Made by a program: the position numbers and the translations under genes. Shown piece by piece: positions 45,385 through 54,549 of a stretch of 64,000 nt of DNA; position 1 is the stretch's first letter, and each line of letters begins with the position of its first letter. Source of the stretch: Asticcacaulis sp. ZE23SCel15 (GTDB lineage Bacteria; Pseudomonadota; Alphaproteobacteria; Caulobacterales; Caulobacteraceae); assembly GCF_030505395.1 (NCBI RefSeq), contig NZ_CP130044.1:2713001-2777000 (forward strand). The letters run 5' to 3'. The notes beneath the pieces were generated by a model. It was not told the origin of the DNA and searched no databases. It saw only the letters and a list, made by a program, of their open reading frames with translations.

Positions 45385-45410
45385 TAAGTGATCAGGTGTC
45401 ATATCACTTA
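45385..45410. repeat. Inverted repeat upstream of hppA
   Basis: TAAGTGAT (45385-45392) and ATCACTTA (45403-45410) are perfect 8-bp arms with a 10-base centre, about 170 bp before hppA. This geometry suits a dimeric regulator, but no protein can be named. The rest of the 45338-45581 interval holds no gene that I can see. Confidence 0.5.
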
Positions 45411-45581
45411 AATGGCATAATTAATCCCTTGATCTTGCATGTATTGTTAAGTTTTGGCACACTTTGAAAGGTGTTGGGGGCGTTTCACGCTATCTGAACA
45501 CTATCAAATGCCAATAAAGGCAAGCGAATCCCGATCCGTTTGCCGCTCATAATTAAAACAAGTGCAATACAGGGGTTATCA

Positions 45582-47768
45582 ATGACAACAGAGTTGGTAA
45601 GCGTGGCTGGGCCAGACATAGGCGCCACTATTGGTCTGGTGCTGGCAACAGGTGTTGTGGCGTTGCTGTTCGGTGTGGTGCAGACCTTTGGGCTGATGAA
45701 AGCCGATCAGGGATCGCCCGCGATGAGGGCGATCGCCGCCGCCATTCAGGAAGGGGCTCAGGCCTATCTCAAGCGTCAATATACGACCATTGCCTTAGTC
45801 GGCGTGGTCATTTTTGTTTTGGCGTGGGTGTTTTTAAGCAATCTGGCGGCCATAGGATTTCTGGTCGGTGCGGTTCTGTCCGGTGCGGCAGGCTTTGCCG
45901 GTATGCTGATATCGGTGCGCGCCAATGTCCGCACCGCTCAGGCTGCGTCGCAAAGCCTGCAAAAGGGGCTCGATCTGGCCTTCAGTGCTGGCGCCATTAC
46001 AGGCTTGTTCGTTGCGGGCGGTGCCCTTTTGGCGGTGACTGGATACTATGCCGTGCTGACCCTCGGTGTCGGGCTTGACGGCACCAGTCGCGATGTCATT
46101 GATGCTCTGGTCGCCCTTGGGTTTGGCGCTTCGCTGATTTCGATCTTTGCGCGGCTGGGCGGTGGCATCTTCACCAAGGGCGCGGATGTCGGCGGTGATA
46201 TGGTCGGTAAGGTCGAGGCCGGTATTCCCGAAGATGACCCCCGTAATCCGGCCACGATTGCGGATAATGTTGGCGATAATGTCGGTGACTGTGCCGGCAT
46301 GGCGGCGGATCTGTTTGAAACCTATGCCGTTACCGTCGTGGCAACGATGGTGCTGGCGGCCATATTCTTTGCGGGTACGCCGTGGGTTGATCGTATGATG
46401 GTGCTGCCGCTGGTCATCTGCGGGGCTTGTATACTGACGTCGATTGCGGGCACGTTTTTCGTCAAGCTGGGCAAGGATAATCACATTATGAATGCCCTTT
46501 ATAAGGGCTTGATCGTGACCGGCGTGCTGTCGGTAGCGGCACTGGCCGCCGTTGTGCATTATTTTATCGGCTTTAATACGCCTATTAATTATGCCGGTGC
46601 GCCTCAGGCTTTTACCGGACTGACTCTGTTTTATTGCGGGCTTGTTGGGCTTGCGGTTACGGCGGGCTTCATTGTGGTGACGGAATATTATACCGGCACA
46701 GGTAAGCGGCCTGTGGTCTCCATTGCTCAGGCTTCGGTCACCGGGCACGGCACCAATGTTATTCAGGGGCTGGCGGTGTCGATGGAATCAACGGCAATCC
46801 CTGCGCTCATCATCGTCTTTGGGATTATCAGTTGTTATTTGCTGGCCGGATTGTTCGGGATTGCCATTGCCACGACCACTATGCTGGCCTTAGCGGGCAT
46901 GATCGTTGCTCTGGATGCCTTTGGGCCGGTCACGGATAATGCAGGCGGAATCGCGGAGATGGCAGGGCTTGATAAGGATGTGCGCCACACGACCGATGCT
47001 CTGGATGCGGTTGGCAATACGACCAAGGCTGTCACCAAGGGCTATGCTATCGGCTCCGCCGGTCTGGGGGCACTGGTTCTGTTTGCGGCTTACACGTCCG
47101 ATCTGCAATATTTCAGCGCCAATGCGGCGCCCGGATCGTTCTTTGAAGGGCTTGGTGAACTGACATTCTCTCTGTCCAGTCCCTGGGTGGTGATCGGCTT
47201 GCTGATCGGCGGGCTATTGCCGTACCTGTTTGCTGGTATGGGCATGACGGCGGTCGGTCGTGCGGCGCAAAGCGTTGTCGAAGAAGTGCGTCGTCAGTTC
47301 CGTGAAGATCCCGGCATCATGGCGGGGACATCAAAGCCTGATTATGGCAGGGCTGTCGATATGCTGACTAAGGCAGCAATTCGCGAAATGATCGTGCCGT
47401 CTCTGTTGCCGGTATTGTCACCAATAGTCCTGTTCTTCGTGGTCTACCACATCGGTGGAGCGGTTCCGGCTTTCGAAGCGTTAGGTGCCATGCTGCTTGG
47501 GGTTATCGTTACGGGCATATTTGTGGCCATTTCGATGACGTCGGGCGGCGGTGCCTGGGACAATGCTAAGAAATCGTTTGAAGATGGCTTTACCGATAAG
47601 GACGGTGTGAAGCATTTCAAAGGCTCAGAGGCCCATAAGGCATCGGTGACCGGCGATACGGTCGGTGACCCTTATAAGGATACGTCCGGCCCGGCCATTA
47701 ACCCGATGATCAAGATCACCAATATCGTGGCCTTGCTCATGCTGGCGGTTTTGGCGCACGCAGGCTGA
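45582..47768 (+). CDS. hppA: K+-independent proton-pumping membrane pyrophosphatase
   Basis: A 728-residue integral membrane enzyme with about sixteen helices that couples pyrophosphate hydrolysis to proton pumping. The pyrophosphate site is complete: [36 protein letters not shown] segment (near 180-210), then [21 protein letters not shown], and [20 protein letters not shown] near the C-terminus. GNTTKA near residue 482 has lysine where K+-dependent enzymes have alanine, indicating the K+-independent H+-pumping class. The ATG at 45582 has AGGGG seven bases upstream. A terminator follows. Confidence 0.96.
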   Translation: MTTELVSVAGPDIGATIGLVLATGVVALLFGVVQTFGLMKADQGSPAMRAIAAAIQEGAQAYLKRQYTTIALVGVVIFVLAWVFLSNLAAIGFLVGAVLSGAAGFAGMLISVRANVRTAQAASQSLQKGLDLAFSAGAITGLFVAGGALLAVTGYYAVLTLGVGLDGTSRDVIDALVALGFGASLISIFARLGGGIFTKGADVGGDMVGKVEAGIPEDDPRNPATIADNVGDNVGDCAGMAADLFETYAVTVVATMVLAAIFFAGTPWVDRMMVLPLVICGACILTSIAGTFFVKLGKDNHIMNALYKGLIVTGVLSVAALAAVVHYFIGFNTPINYAGAPQAFTGLTLFYCGLVGLAVTAGFIVVTEYYTGTGKRPVVSIAQASVTGHGTNVIQGLAVSMESTAIPALIIVFGIISCYLLAGLFGIAIATTTMLALAGMIVALDAFGPVTDNAGGIAEMAGLDKDVRHTTDALDAVGNTTKAVTKGYAIGSAGLGALVLFAAYTSDLQYFSANAAPGSFFEGLGELTFSLSSPWVVIGLLIGGLLPYLFAGMGMTAVGRAAQSVVEEVRRQFREDPGIMAGTSKPDYGRAVDMLTKAAIREMIVPSLLPVLSPIVLFFVVYHIGGAVPAFEALGAMLLGVIVTGIFVAISMTSGGGAWDNAKKSFEDGFTDKDGVKHFKGSEAHKASVTGDTVGDPYKDTSGPAINPMIKITNIVALLMLAVLAHAG

Positions 47769-47773
47769 AATTG

Positions 47774-47804
47774 AAAAGGCTCCGCTTTGGCGGGGCCTTT
47801 TTTA
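47774..47804 (+). terminator. Rho-independent terminator after hppA
   Basis: AAAAGGCTCCGC and GCGGGGCCTTTT form a GC-rich stem (one G-U type mismatch) around TTTG and run into a T tract. It overlaps the last codons of the convergent HxlR gene. Confidence 0.8.
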
Positions 47805-48191
47805 CTTGGCTGATTCAGTCGGCTGGTCCTCGGCAACATTATCGAAACGCTTGCGCGCGTTCAGGACTTCGTTGCGCGTATTGATAGCCCAGGCCCATAG
47901 CGTATTCACGGGCTGGATCAGCGACAGGCCTAATGGCGTAAGTTCGTAATCGGCAAAGCCATGGCGGTGACTGTTGTGGACGATAAAGCCATCGCGTTCC
48001 AGGGCGCGCAGCACTAGTGACAGCATACGTTGAGATATCCCCTCGACTTCGCGCTTAAGCTCGCTGAAGCGTTTGGGGCGATCTTTGAGTGTCAGGATTA
48101 TATAGAGGCTCCAGCGGTCGCCCAGTCGGTCAAGCAGGTCTCGCAATGCCACACAATCGTGGGTTTCCGGCATCTCAGTCAATCGCGCCAT
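47802..48191 (-). CDS. HxlR-family transcriptional regulator
   Basis: A 129-residue winged-helix regulator. The N-terminal cysteine of the family is in CVALRDLLDRLGDRWSLYII (C near 13), followed by KRFSELKREVEGISQRMLSLVLRALERDGFI (about 40-70), the recognition helix and wing. HxlR proteins sense aldehydes, quinones or redox stress through this cysteine in some members; the signal here is unknown. The 3' end lies in the hppA terminator. No target gene is divergently adjacent. Confidence 0.92.
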   Translation of the reverse strand: MARLTEMPETHDCVALRDLLDRLGDRWSLYIILTLKDRPKRFSELKREVEGISQRMLSLVLRALERDGFIVHNSHRHGFADYELTPLGLSLIQPVNTLWAWAINTRNEVLNARKRFDNVAEDQPTESAK

Positions 48192-48332
48192 CTATGCGGC
48201 CTCCTACTCGGTACGCAACAATAAGGCGCACAGCTATGTTCTCATACGTTGAGGACGTAAAGCTGGATTGCTTGTAAGTTGTTTTTATTGCCTATTCGTC
48301 GGAAGCAGACCCGTTTCAGGCGGAAACGCGAC

Positions 48333-48827
48333 CTATTCGCGACGACGCTGACCGCCGGGATTGGAATCTTCCTCGTTCGTAATGGTCTGACGACCGACGT
48401 TGCCGAGGATTTGCTCAAGCGCCGTCAGCTCGCGGCCACGGGTAGGGGTCTTGGCCTGATTGAAATCGACGGCGCGTCCATCAGCCAGCGTCAGGGTTTT
48501 GACTTCCTTGACGACCTGCGAGGATTTGTCGAATTCAATAACCGTTACCTTACGGTTGGTCACTTCTGATTTTTTGTAGGTCATTTTGCGCGAGGTCTGG
48601 TCGATATAGTACCAGATGCCGGGTTCAAACGATGCTGTCAGAGATGGCGACCCCAGTTTAGTGCGCACTGAGGTTTGGGTATCTTCGCCGACCTTGATGT
48701 CCTTAGAGGGGTCAACATCGGACACCAAATACCCCTGACGGGATATCGTAGGCGCGCAGGCCGTCAATGTACCGGCCATAATTCCGGCAAGGGCAACAAA
48801 AGGAATGAGGCGTTTGAACGTAATCAT
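48333..48827 (-). CDS. bamE: Outer membrane protein assembly factor BamE (SmpA/OmlA)
   Basis: A 164-residue outer-membrane lipoprotein. The signal peptide ends in a lipobox (LTAC, lipidated Cys24), followed by the BamE/OmlA fold with GEDTQTSVRTKLGSPSLTASFEPGIWYYI (about 51-80), the family's core. The C-terminal about 50 residues are a polar extension beyond the domain. BamE supports BamA/BamD in beta-barrel insertion. It is divergent from the CBP3 gene, a neighbourhood common to alphaproteobacteria. Confidence 0.94.
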   Translation of the reverse strand: MITFKRLIPFVALAGIMAGTLTACAPTISRQGYLVSDVDPSKDIKVGEDTQTSVRTKLGSPSLTASFEPGIWYYIDQTSRKMTYKKSEVTNRKVTVIEFDKSSQVVKEVKTLTLADGRAVDFNQAKTPTRGRELTALEQILGNVGRQTITNEEDSNPGGQRRRE

Positions 48828-48924
48828 GGATACCCGTGTTGAACCTGTTTGACCTTGCGGCGCTTAAAGTTTAGGTCTTTCGACCACCAGTCCTTATATC
48901 GAAATCTTACGGCAAACCATACTC

Positions 48925-49500
48925 ATGTTGCAAAAACTTTTGGCAGTGTTCGCAAATTTCAAGCCCCGGCCTGCCGTCGTCGTCGGTCAGATTCTGTATG
49001 GGCAATGTGTGTCGCAATCAAGGCAGGTGCCTTTTTATGTTGAATACGGCGTTAAGGACGAAATCAGCGCCCGGTTTGAGCTGCTGTGCCTGCATGTGAT
49101 TCTGGCTTTGCAGACACTGAAGCTGCCTGTATCCGATCCCCACCATGAACAGGCTAAAGAAACCGCTCAGGCGCTGTTTGATTCTCTGCTGCGCGGCCTT
49201 GATGATACCATGCGCGAGCAAGGCGTCGGGGATCTTAGTGTGGCTAAAAAGATGAAGGCGTTGGGCAAGGTTGTTTATGCCCGCATCAAGGGGTGGGATG
49301 ATCTGCTAAAGTCGGGGGCGTCTTTGGAGCACATGACTGATTATATTTTACGTACAGTCTATGCGGATGATGAGGCAGTCGCGGGCACGGCTCCTGCTGC
49401 AAAGGCTGAAGATTTGGCCGAATATGTCGATAGGGCTCGAAAAACCCTGTCGTTATCAGACCTGTTGCATGGTAAAAGTGTGTGGCCGGCCTTAAGCTGA
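48925..49500 (+). CDS. Ubiquinol-cytochrome c chaperone (CBP3 family)
   Basis: A 191-residue protein of the CBP3/UQCC1-like family, which in mitochondria helps translate and assemble cytochrome b of the bc1 complex. Seen are LYGQCVSQSRQVPFYVEYGVKDEISARFELLCLHVILAL (about 24-62, the usual domain start) and VGDLSVAKKMKALGKVVYARIKGWD (about 95-120). The bacterial role is inferred. No clear Shine-Dalgarno precedes the ATG. Its stop lies in the first copy of a 15-bp tandem repeat. Confidence 0.9.
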   Translation: MLQKLLAVFANFKPRPAVVVGQILYGQCVSQSRQVPFYVEYGVKDEISARFELLCLHVILALQTLKLPVSDPHHEQAKETAQALFDSLLRGLDDTMREQGVGDLSVAKKMKALGKVVYARIKGWDDLLKSGASLEHMTDYILRTVYADDEAVAGTAPAAKAEDLAEYVDRARKTLSLSDLLHGKSVWPALS

Positions 49501-49534
49501 ACAGCCTTAAGCTGACCATACTTAAGTTGAGACG
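49490..49534. repeat. Three diverged 15-bp tandem copies at a gene junction
   Basis: CCTTAAGCTGAACAG, CCTTAAGCTGACCAT and ACTTAAGTTGAGACG follow each other without gap, so the period is 15. Each contains CTTAAG. The first copy holds the stop codon of the CBP3 gene and the array ends 64 bp before the yceD start. Confidence 0.8.
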
Positions 49535-49597
49535 AATAACGAACCTGTATAAACCCTGGGGATGATTTCCAATAAGCCAGGTGCGTGGAGTATGAAT

Positions 49598-50149
49598 ATG
49601 GCGGATGTCCATCCCGAAAATGATGATCTTTTATGGAGCCACCCGGTTGCCTTTGACAAGGCATTCGCAGGGTTAGATCTTAATCTTGAGGCTGATGAAG
49701 CGCGGCGGGCCCGCATACAGGCGGCTTTCGGTATGATCGAGTTGATCAGTCTTAAGGTCAATGCGCGCACGCACGGTAAGCCATCTCATGATCAGACCGA
49801 AACTGTGCACATCCGTGTCGAGCTGTCCGGTGAGGTGACGCAGGAGTGCGGAGCGACGCTTGAGCCCTTTACCCATGAAATTTCGTCCAGACTTGAGGTC
49901 GATTGTGTCAAGGCTGAAACCTATTCTAAGTCTGCGCAGGCAACCGGTGAACAGGAATTGTCCGCCGATGATCTGGATGAGCCTGATCTTATCGAAAATG
50001 GCCGGATAGACCTCGGACTTTATATCATTGAGGCGCTGGGTGAAGCTTATGATCCGTTTGCCCGCAAGCCGGGCGCGGTATTTGAAGAGCCTGAAGTCGA
50101 GGCTGAACCATCGCCTTTTGCCGCCTTGTCTCGCCTCAAGTTCGATTAA
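49598..50149 (+). CDS. YceD/DUF177 family protein
   Basis: A 183-residue member of the YceD (DUF177) family, linked to 23S rRNA accumulation in plants and bacteria. It contains WSHPVAFDKAF near the start, VRVELSGEVTQECGATLEPFTHEI-type core (here IRVELSGEVTQECGATLEPF, near 78-97) and the acidic DLGLYIIEALGEAYDPFARKPGAVF (about 145-170). The single remaining cysteine pattern is typical of alphaproteobacteria. The ATG at 49598 has GGAG seven bases upstream; the ATGs at 49592 and 49562 are less well placed. The gene precedes plsX-fabH; rpmF, often between them, is absent. Confidence 0.9.
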   Translation: MADVHPENDDLLWSHPVAFDKAFAGLDLNLEADEARRARIQAAFGMIELISLKVNARTHGKPSHDQTETVHIRVELSGEVTQECGATLEPFTHEISSRLEVDCVKAETYSKSAQATGEQELSADDLDEPDLIENGRIDLGLYIIEALGEAYDPFARKPGAVFEEPEVEAEPSPFAALSRLKFD

Positions 50150-50262
50150 GCGAATCTGATGAGTGAAGTTGCGCTTGCATAGTTTTGTATGCACGCTAGT
50201 TTGCACCGATTTTTGAACGCGCATATGCGTGTTCGCACCATACTGATGGGGTCTCTGGTCCT

Positions 50263-51420
50263 TTGACAAGCAAGTCTGACACAATAGCGACCACCTCAAA
50301 CGAGAAACTGGTCATTGCCATTGACGCGATGGGGGGGGATCATGGCCCGCGTGTGACGGTTCCGGGGGCGGCACAAGCCCTGAAACGTGAAGCTGGAACA
50401 CATAATCTCCATTTCCTGCTGCACGGCGATGAAGCGCAAATCCGGCCTGAGTTGGATCGTCACCCTGAGCTTAAGGCCGTGGCCACCATCGTTCACACGG
50501 ACCAATCCATTGCCATGGATGAAAAGCCCGCTCAGGCTATCCGTCGTAAAGGCACGAGCCTGTTTAACGCCATCACCTCGGTTAAAACCAAAGAGGCGCG
50601 CGCCATAGTCTCGGCAGGGAATACCGGTGCCCTGATGGCCATGTCGCGCATGATTCTGAAAATGATGGCCGAGGACCTGGAGCGGCCTGCCATTGCCTGC
50701 GGGTGGCCCAACAGCGGCGGCATGGGCACGGTTCTGGATGTCGGGGCCAATGTCACCTCTGACGCGCACCAGCTTATTGAGTTTGCCATCATGGGCGCGG
50801 CCTTCCACCGGGCGGTGCGCGGCGTACAAAATCCGAAAATTGGCATACTTAATGTCGGCTCAGAAGACGTGAAAGGCCACGAAGAGGTGCGCGAAGCCCA
50901 TAGGCTTCTGCGTGAAGGCGGTTTTGGTCTGAACTATTATGGCTTTGTCGAAGGCGATGATCTGTTTAGTGGCAAGGTCGATGTGGTCGTGACTGACGGC
51001 TTTACCGGTAATATTGCTCTGAAAACCGCCGAAGGTGCGGCGCGGTTTATCAAAGGCCTGTTGCGGGATGCGTTTAAATCATCACCCTTTGCTATGTTTG
51101 GGGCGCTTTTGGCATCATCCGCCCTTAAGCTCATGGCCAAGCGGGTCGATCCAGGGGGATCCAATGGCGGGCCGCTGCTGGGCCTAAAAGGGATCGTGAT
51201 CAAAAGCCATGGCGGGGCGGAGGCCTGGGCATTTTCAAATGCGGTAAGCGTTGCTGTGTCTTTGGCGGCCTCATCCTATGAAGATGATATCAAGACGGCT
51301 TTGGCTCATCTGTCTGAGGCCATGCCGCCCGAAACCGCAGACAAAGCGGTGGCATCCGGCAAACATAAGGTCGTCGCGCCGGAAGCCGGTCTGGCGGTTG
51401 AAGGGACAAAAGTTTCGTGA
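50263..51420 (+). CDS. plsX: Phosphate acyltransferase PlsX
   Basis: A 385-residue enzyme that makes acyl-phosphate from acyl-ACP for phospholipid synthesis. The N-terminal IAIDAMGGDHGPRVTVPGA (about 19-37) and SAGNTGALMA (about 120-129), GWPNSGGMGTVLDVGANVTSD and VTDGFTGNIALKTAEG are diagnostic. The C-terminus is about 30 residues longer than E. coli PlsX. The only plausible start is TTG at 50263, giving a short polar leader. It overlaps fabH by 4 bp. Confidence 0.95.
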   Translation: MTSKSDTIATTSNEKLVIAIDAMGGDHGPRVTVPGAAQALKREAGTHNLHFLLHGDEAQIRPELDRHPELKAVATIVHTDQSIAMDEKPAQAIRRKGTSLFNAITSVKTKEARAIVSAGNTGALMAMSRMILKMMAEDLERPAIACGWPNSGGMGTVLDVGANVTSDAHQLIEFAIMGAAFHRAVRGVQNPKIGILNVGSEDVKGHEEVREAHRLLREGGFGLNYYGFVEGDDLFSGKVDVVVTDGFTGNIALKTAEGAARFIKGLLRDAFKSSPFAMFGALLASSALKLMAKRVDPGGSNGGPLLGLKGIVIKSHGGAEAWAFSNAVSVAVSLAASSYEDDIKTALAHLSEAMPPETADKAVASGKHKVVAPEAGLAVEGTKVS

Positions 51421-52403
51421 ATATGCGTATTTTGAGAACGGCCGTCACCGGCGTTGGCGGCTATCTGCCCGAACATATCCTGACCAATGACGATTTCGCC
51501 CGCATGGTTGATACGTCCGATGCGTGGATACGTGAGCGTACCGGCATTACCCAGCGCCATAAGGCTGCCGATAATCAGGTCACCAGCGATCTGGCTGTTG
51601 AAGCGGCTAAGGTCGCGTTAGAAGCTGCGGGTAAGTCTGCGGATCAGATTGACCTGATTATCGTTGCGACCACGACCCCCGACATGACCTTTCCGTCAAC
51701 GGCATCGGTGGTTCAGCGTAAATTGGGCGTGCCTGCGGGGGCGGCGTTTGATGTGCAGGCCGTGTGCTCCGGATTTGTCTATGCCTTAAGCGTTGCGGAT
51801 GGTTTTGTGGCGCGTGGCCTGTCTAAGTGTGCGCTGGTCATTGGTGCCGAAGTCATGAGCCGTATTATTGACTACACCGATCGTGGCACCTGTATTCTGT
51901 TCGGAGATGGTGCTGGCGCGGTGATACTGGAGCCGGTCGAAGGCGAGGGGACGTCGCAGGATCGCGGGGTTTTGGGCTTCGATTTGCAATGCGACGGTAC
52001 GAAAACGGATTTGTTATATGTCGATGGTGGCGTATTCGATTCTGATTTCCGGGCGGGCAAGATCCGTATGCAGGGCAATCAGGTCTTTAAGCATGCGGTC
52101 CATAAAATCTCTCAGGCCGTAGAGTCTGCGGTTCAAAAATCGAACATCTCCATAGCCGATATTGACTGGTTCATCCCCCATCAGGCCAATCAGCGCATCC
52201 TCAAGGGCGTGGCGGATCGGCTTGGCCTTGAGGAGCATAAGGTGATTTCGACGGTGGCGACCCATGCCAATACCTCAGCCGCGTCCATTCCGCTGGCGTG
52301 GTGGGAAGGGGTGCGTGACGGTCGGGTGAAGCCCGGTGATCTGGTGCTGATTGAGGCCCTGGGCGGTGGATTGACGTGGGCGGCCGCCGCGATCCGGCTC
52401 TGA
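51417..52403 (+). CDS. fabH: 3-oxoacyl-ACP synthase III
   Basis: A 328-residue thiolase-fold enzyme that starts fatty-acid synthesis from acetyl-CoA and malonyl-ACP. The catalytic triad is visible: cysteine in QAVCSGFVYAL (near 117), histidine in IPHQANQRI (near 253) and asparagine in THANTSAASIPLA (near 283). The N-terminal DTSDAWIRERTGITQR is typical. The start is GTG overlapping plsX, or ATG two codons later. plsX-fabH coupling is conserved. Confidence 0.96.
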   Translation: MNMRILRTAVTGVGGYLPEHILTNDDFARMVDTSDAWIRERTGITQRHKAADNQVTSDLAVEAAKVALEAAGKSADQIDLIIVATTTPDMTFPSTASVVQRKLGVPAGAAFDVQAVCSGFVYALSVADGFVARGLSKCALVIGAEVMSRIIDYTDRGTCILFGDGAGAVILEPVEGEGTSQDRGVLGFDLQCDGTKTDLLYVDGGVFDSDFRAGKIRMQGNQVFKHAVHKISQAVESAVQKSNISIADIDWFIPHQANQRILKGVADRLGLEEHKVISTVATHANTSAASIPLAWWEGVRDGRVKPGDLVLIEALGGGLTWAAAAIRL

Positions 52404-52562
52404 GGCTGGTAAAATCGTGTATCTCTCATGTTTTTGATCATCCGTCCTTTATAAGTCTTTGACGGCATGCGGAATTTGCGTAATGTAAAGGCTTGGGCCC
52501 TTATGGTTACCGATTGACATTCTGGTATCGTTCTCTGCTCACCTCTGGCGGGATTAAAACGC

Positions 52563-52880
52563 ATGAAAAATCAAACTCTGACACGTGCAGAACTTTTTGA
52601 AGACGTACACAATGAACTTGGCCTTCCGCGTCAGGAATGTGCTTCGATCGTTGAACGCACACTCGATCTGGTGATTGAGTCTCTTGAAAAGGGCGAAACC
52701 GTCAAATTGTCCGGCTTTGGCGTGTTTCAGGTTCGCGACAAAAATGCGCGCGTTGGCCGTAACCCAAAGACTGGCAAATCGGCACCTATCGATCCGCGCC
52801 GGGTGATCAGCTTTCGGGCATCGCAAATCATGAAGGCGCGTGTGGACGCCGGGGCCGCGAAAGCCCTGTCGGGGAAATAA
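52563..52880 (+). CDS. ihfA: Integration host factor subunit alpha
   Basis: A 105-residue HU/IHF-family DNA-bending protein. TLTRAELFEDVHNELGLPRQECASIVERTLDLVIESL (helical body) and KLSGFGVFQVRDKNARVGRNPKTGKSAPI (about 46-75, beta-arm with the intercalating proline in RNPKTG) mark IhfA. The preceding 159-bp gap has TTGACA at 52514-52519, a possible -35 box. fabH-ihfA-merR is a conserved order, and IHF is central to Caulobacterales cell-cycle promoters. Confidence 0.96.
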   Translation: MKNQTLTRAELFEDVHNELGLPRQECASIVERTLDLVIESLEKGETVKLSGFGVFQVRDKNARVGRNPKTGKSAPIDPRRVISFRASQIMKARVDAGAAKALSGK

Positions 52881-52886
52881 GCCACA

Positions 52887-53348
52887 GTGTCGACGACTAA
52901 AGGCCCTCACGCATTTCGCACCATCTCTGAGACGGCTGACGCCCTTGGGGTGCAGCAGCATGTTCTGCGATTTTGGGAGACGAAGTTTACCTTTGTGCGC
53001 CCGACCAAACGTGCCGGTGGCCGTCGGTTCTATCGTCCACAGGATATAGTGCTGCTTCAAGGTATTAAGGCGCTGCTGCATGATCGGGGCTACACCATCC
53101 GCGGGGTGCAAAAGCTCTATAAGGATCAAGGGCAAAAAGCGATTCTGGCCGCGGCTGGCGACGATTTCGCCGATTATCCGGTGGATCACTCCGAAACTGA
53201 ATCAGGTGCTGTTTCGTCGGCAGGCCCTGTCGGGCACGAAATGCATGCGCAAGGCCTGCTGACTGAGGCGTCGCGCGCCGAGCTAAGCCGGGTTTTAGCA
53301 GGGCTTGAGGCGGCGAAGGCGGGTCTTGCGGCTGTGTTAGGGAAATAA
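52887..53348 (+). CDS. MerR-family transcriptional regulator downstream of ihfA
   Basis: A 153-residue regulator with an N-terminal MerR helix-turn-helix ([25 protein letters not shown], about 9-33) and wing ([41 protein letters not shown]). The C-terminal half is an acidic linker and a short helix without metal-binding cysteines, so the signal is unknown. This merR gene next to ihfA and tRNA-Pro is conserved in alpha- and gammaproteobacteria. GTG start 6 bp after ihfA. Confidence 0.9.
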   Translation: MSTTKGPHAFRTISETADALGVQQHVLRFWETKFTFVRPTKRAGGRRFYRPQDIVLLQGIKALLHDRGYTIRGVQKLYKDQGQKAILAAAGDDFADYPVDHSETESGAVSSAGPVGHEMHAQGLLTEASRAELSRVLAGLEAAKAGLAAVLGK

Positions 53349-53419
53349 TTCCGCACCCACAGAAATTGTTATTAAAGGGATTGCGGTATCGGGTTTGTCT
53401 CTCTATAAGCCGCAGTCTT

Positions 53420-53496
<77 letters not shown>

Positions 53497-53500
53497 TTTT

Positions 53501-53530
53501 AAAAGGCCGCTCTATCAAGAGCGGCCTTTT
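53501..53530. terminator. Bidirectional terminator after tRNA-Pro
   Basis: AAAAGGCCGCTC (53501-53512) and GAGCGGCCTTTT (53519-53530) form a perfect 12-bp stem around TATCAA, with T tracts in both directions. It serves tRNA-Pro and probably the convergent gene at 53548. Confidence 0.9.
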
Positions 53531-53547
53531 ACTGTTTATGGGTAATA

Positions 53548-54396
53548 TTATCGTGGCCGATAGGGCTTTTCGGCTTCACCGTCTTTAGCTGGAATAACCC
53601 ACTGCGTTTTCCGCTTAGGGTTGGCTTCGTTAGTCGGGGGCGTATCCATGGCTGGCGCTGTATAAAGCACGGTGTAGGGTTGTGGTGCCGCAGGCAGGGC
53701 GACTACTTCAGGGCTGGTGGACGCCTCAGCCGTGGCTTTCTGAGTTGGCTGTGGCGCGGGCTCCAGAGCGGTGACGGACATCACCATGATTTGCGGGCCG
53801 GCGGCTTCCGTAGGTGCCGGTGAGGCTTCGGCGATATAGGGGCGCGGACCTGACGGCGTTTGCGTTATAAAGGCCATCTTGGCTTCAAACTCAGGCGTCA
53901 GAGAGACAATCTTATTGGCGGTCAGGCTGCTGGAGCAGATGCGCGTCGTGATGTCTTCGGGACGTTCAAACGCGACGTCAGTTTCCGATTGCAGATGGTA
54001 GTACGGGTCCTGCTTACACACCGTTTTGCTGGTGGAGACGCGGGCGGCATCCAATGCCAGAATGCGGAAAAAATTATACTGATCAACATTGTCAGACGCT
54101 AAGGCCAGGATCGCGATATCAGGCACATAGTTGATACGGGCCGTATCAAAGCCATCAAAAGTATCGAGTTCATCAACGATCTTCAGCGCAGCCTTATACT
54201 GGCGCTGACTGATCAGGGTGCGCGCTTTTTTGACCAGAACATCGTCGTAGGTAATCGAAGGGTTATTGTGCAACCGGTATTCAGGCGACGCCAGAAACTG
54301 ACGAGCATCCGCTGCGGTCTGAGCCAGCGCGTGCGTTGATGCCCCAAGACATAAAGCCACACATACACCAACGCCGGTTGTAACCGGTAACTTCAT
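53548..54396 (-). CDS. Secreted hypothetical protein
   Basis: A 282-residue protein with a clear signal peptide (residues 1-26, cleavage after ALA-Q). The mature N-terminal region has helical repeats with LVKKARTLISQRQYKAALKIVDEL (about 53-76), resembling a single TPR-like unit. Two cysteines (near 145 and 167) could form a disulfide. Residues about 195-282 are a low-complexity Pro/Ala/Thr-rich tail ending in basic residues. I do not recognise a family. It is transcribed towards the tRNA terminator. Confidence 0.75.
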   Translation of the reverse strand: MKLPVTTGVGVCVALCLGASTHALAQTAADARQFLASPEYRLHNNPSITYDDVLVKKARTLISQRQYKAALKIVDELDTFDGFDTARINYVPDIAILALASDNVDQYNFFRILALDAARVSTSKTVCKQDPYYHLQSETDVAFERPEDITTRICSSSLTANKIVSLTPEFEAKMAFITQTPSGPRPYIAEASPAPTEAAGPQIMVMSVTALEPAPQPTQKATAEASTSPEVVALPAAPQPYTVLYTAPAMDTPPTNEANPKRKTQWVIPAKDGEAEKPYRPR

Positions 54397-54549
54397 ATTG
54401 CCCTCCTGAAAAACACCCTATAGCCGCTTAAGGCGGGACTATTTCGTGCGTTGCAATAGTTAACGCAGGGTGTTCGGGTTTGTTAACCCTTTTTTCAGGT
54501 GGCGATACCCGGTTTACGGGTTTGTGATGCGTAAATGTCCCTAAATCGG

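Noticed and set aside
45834-46748. Long minus-strand open frame (304 codons) inside hppA
   Set aside because: It lies fully antisense to a well-supported pyrophosphatase gene, is rich in Arg/His/Gln as expected for an antisense shadow, and has no family resemblance.
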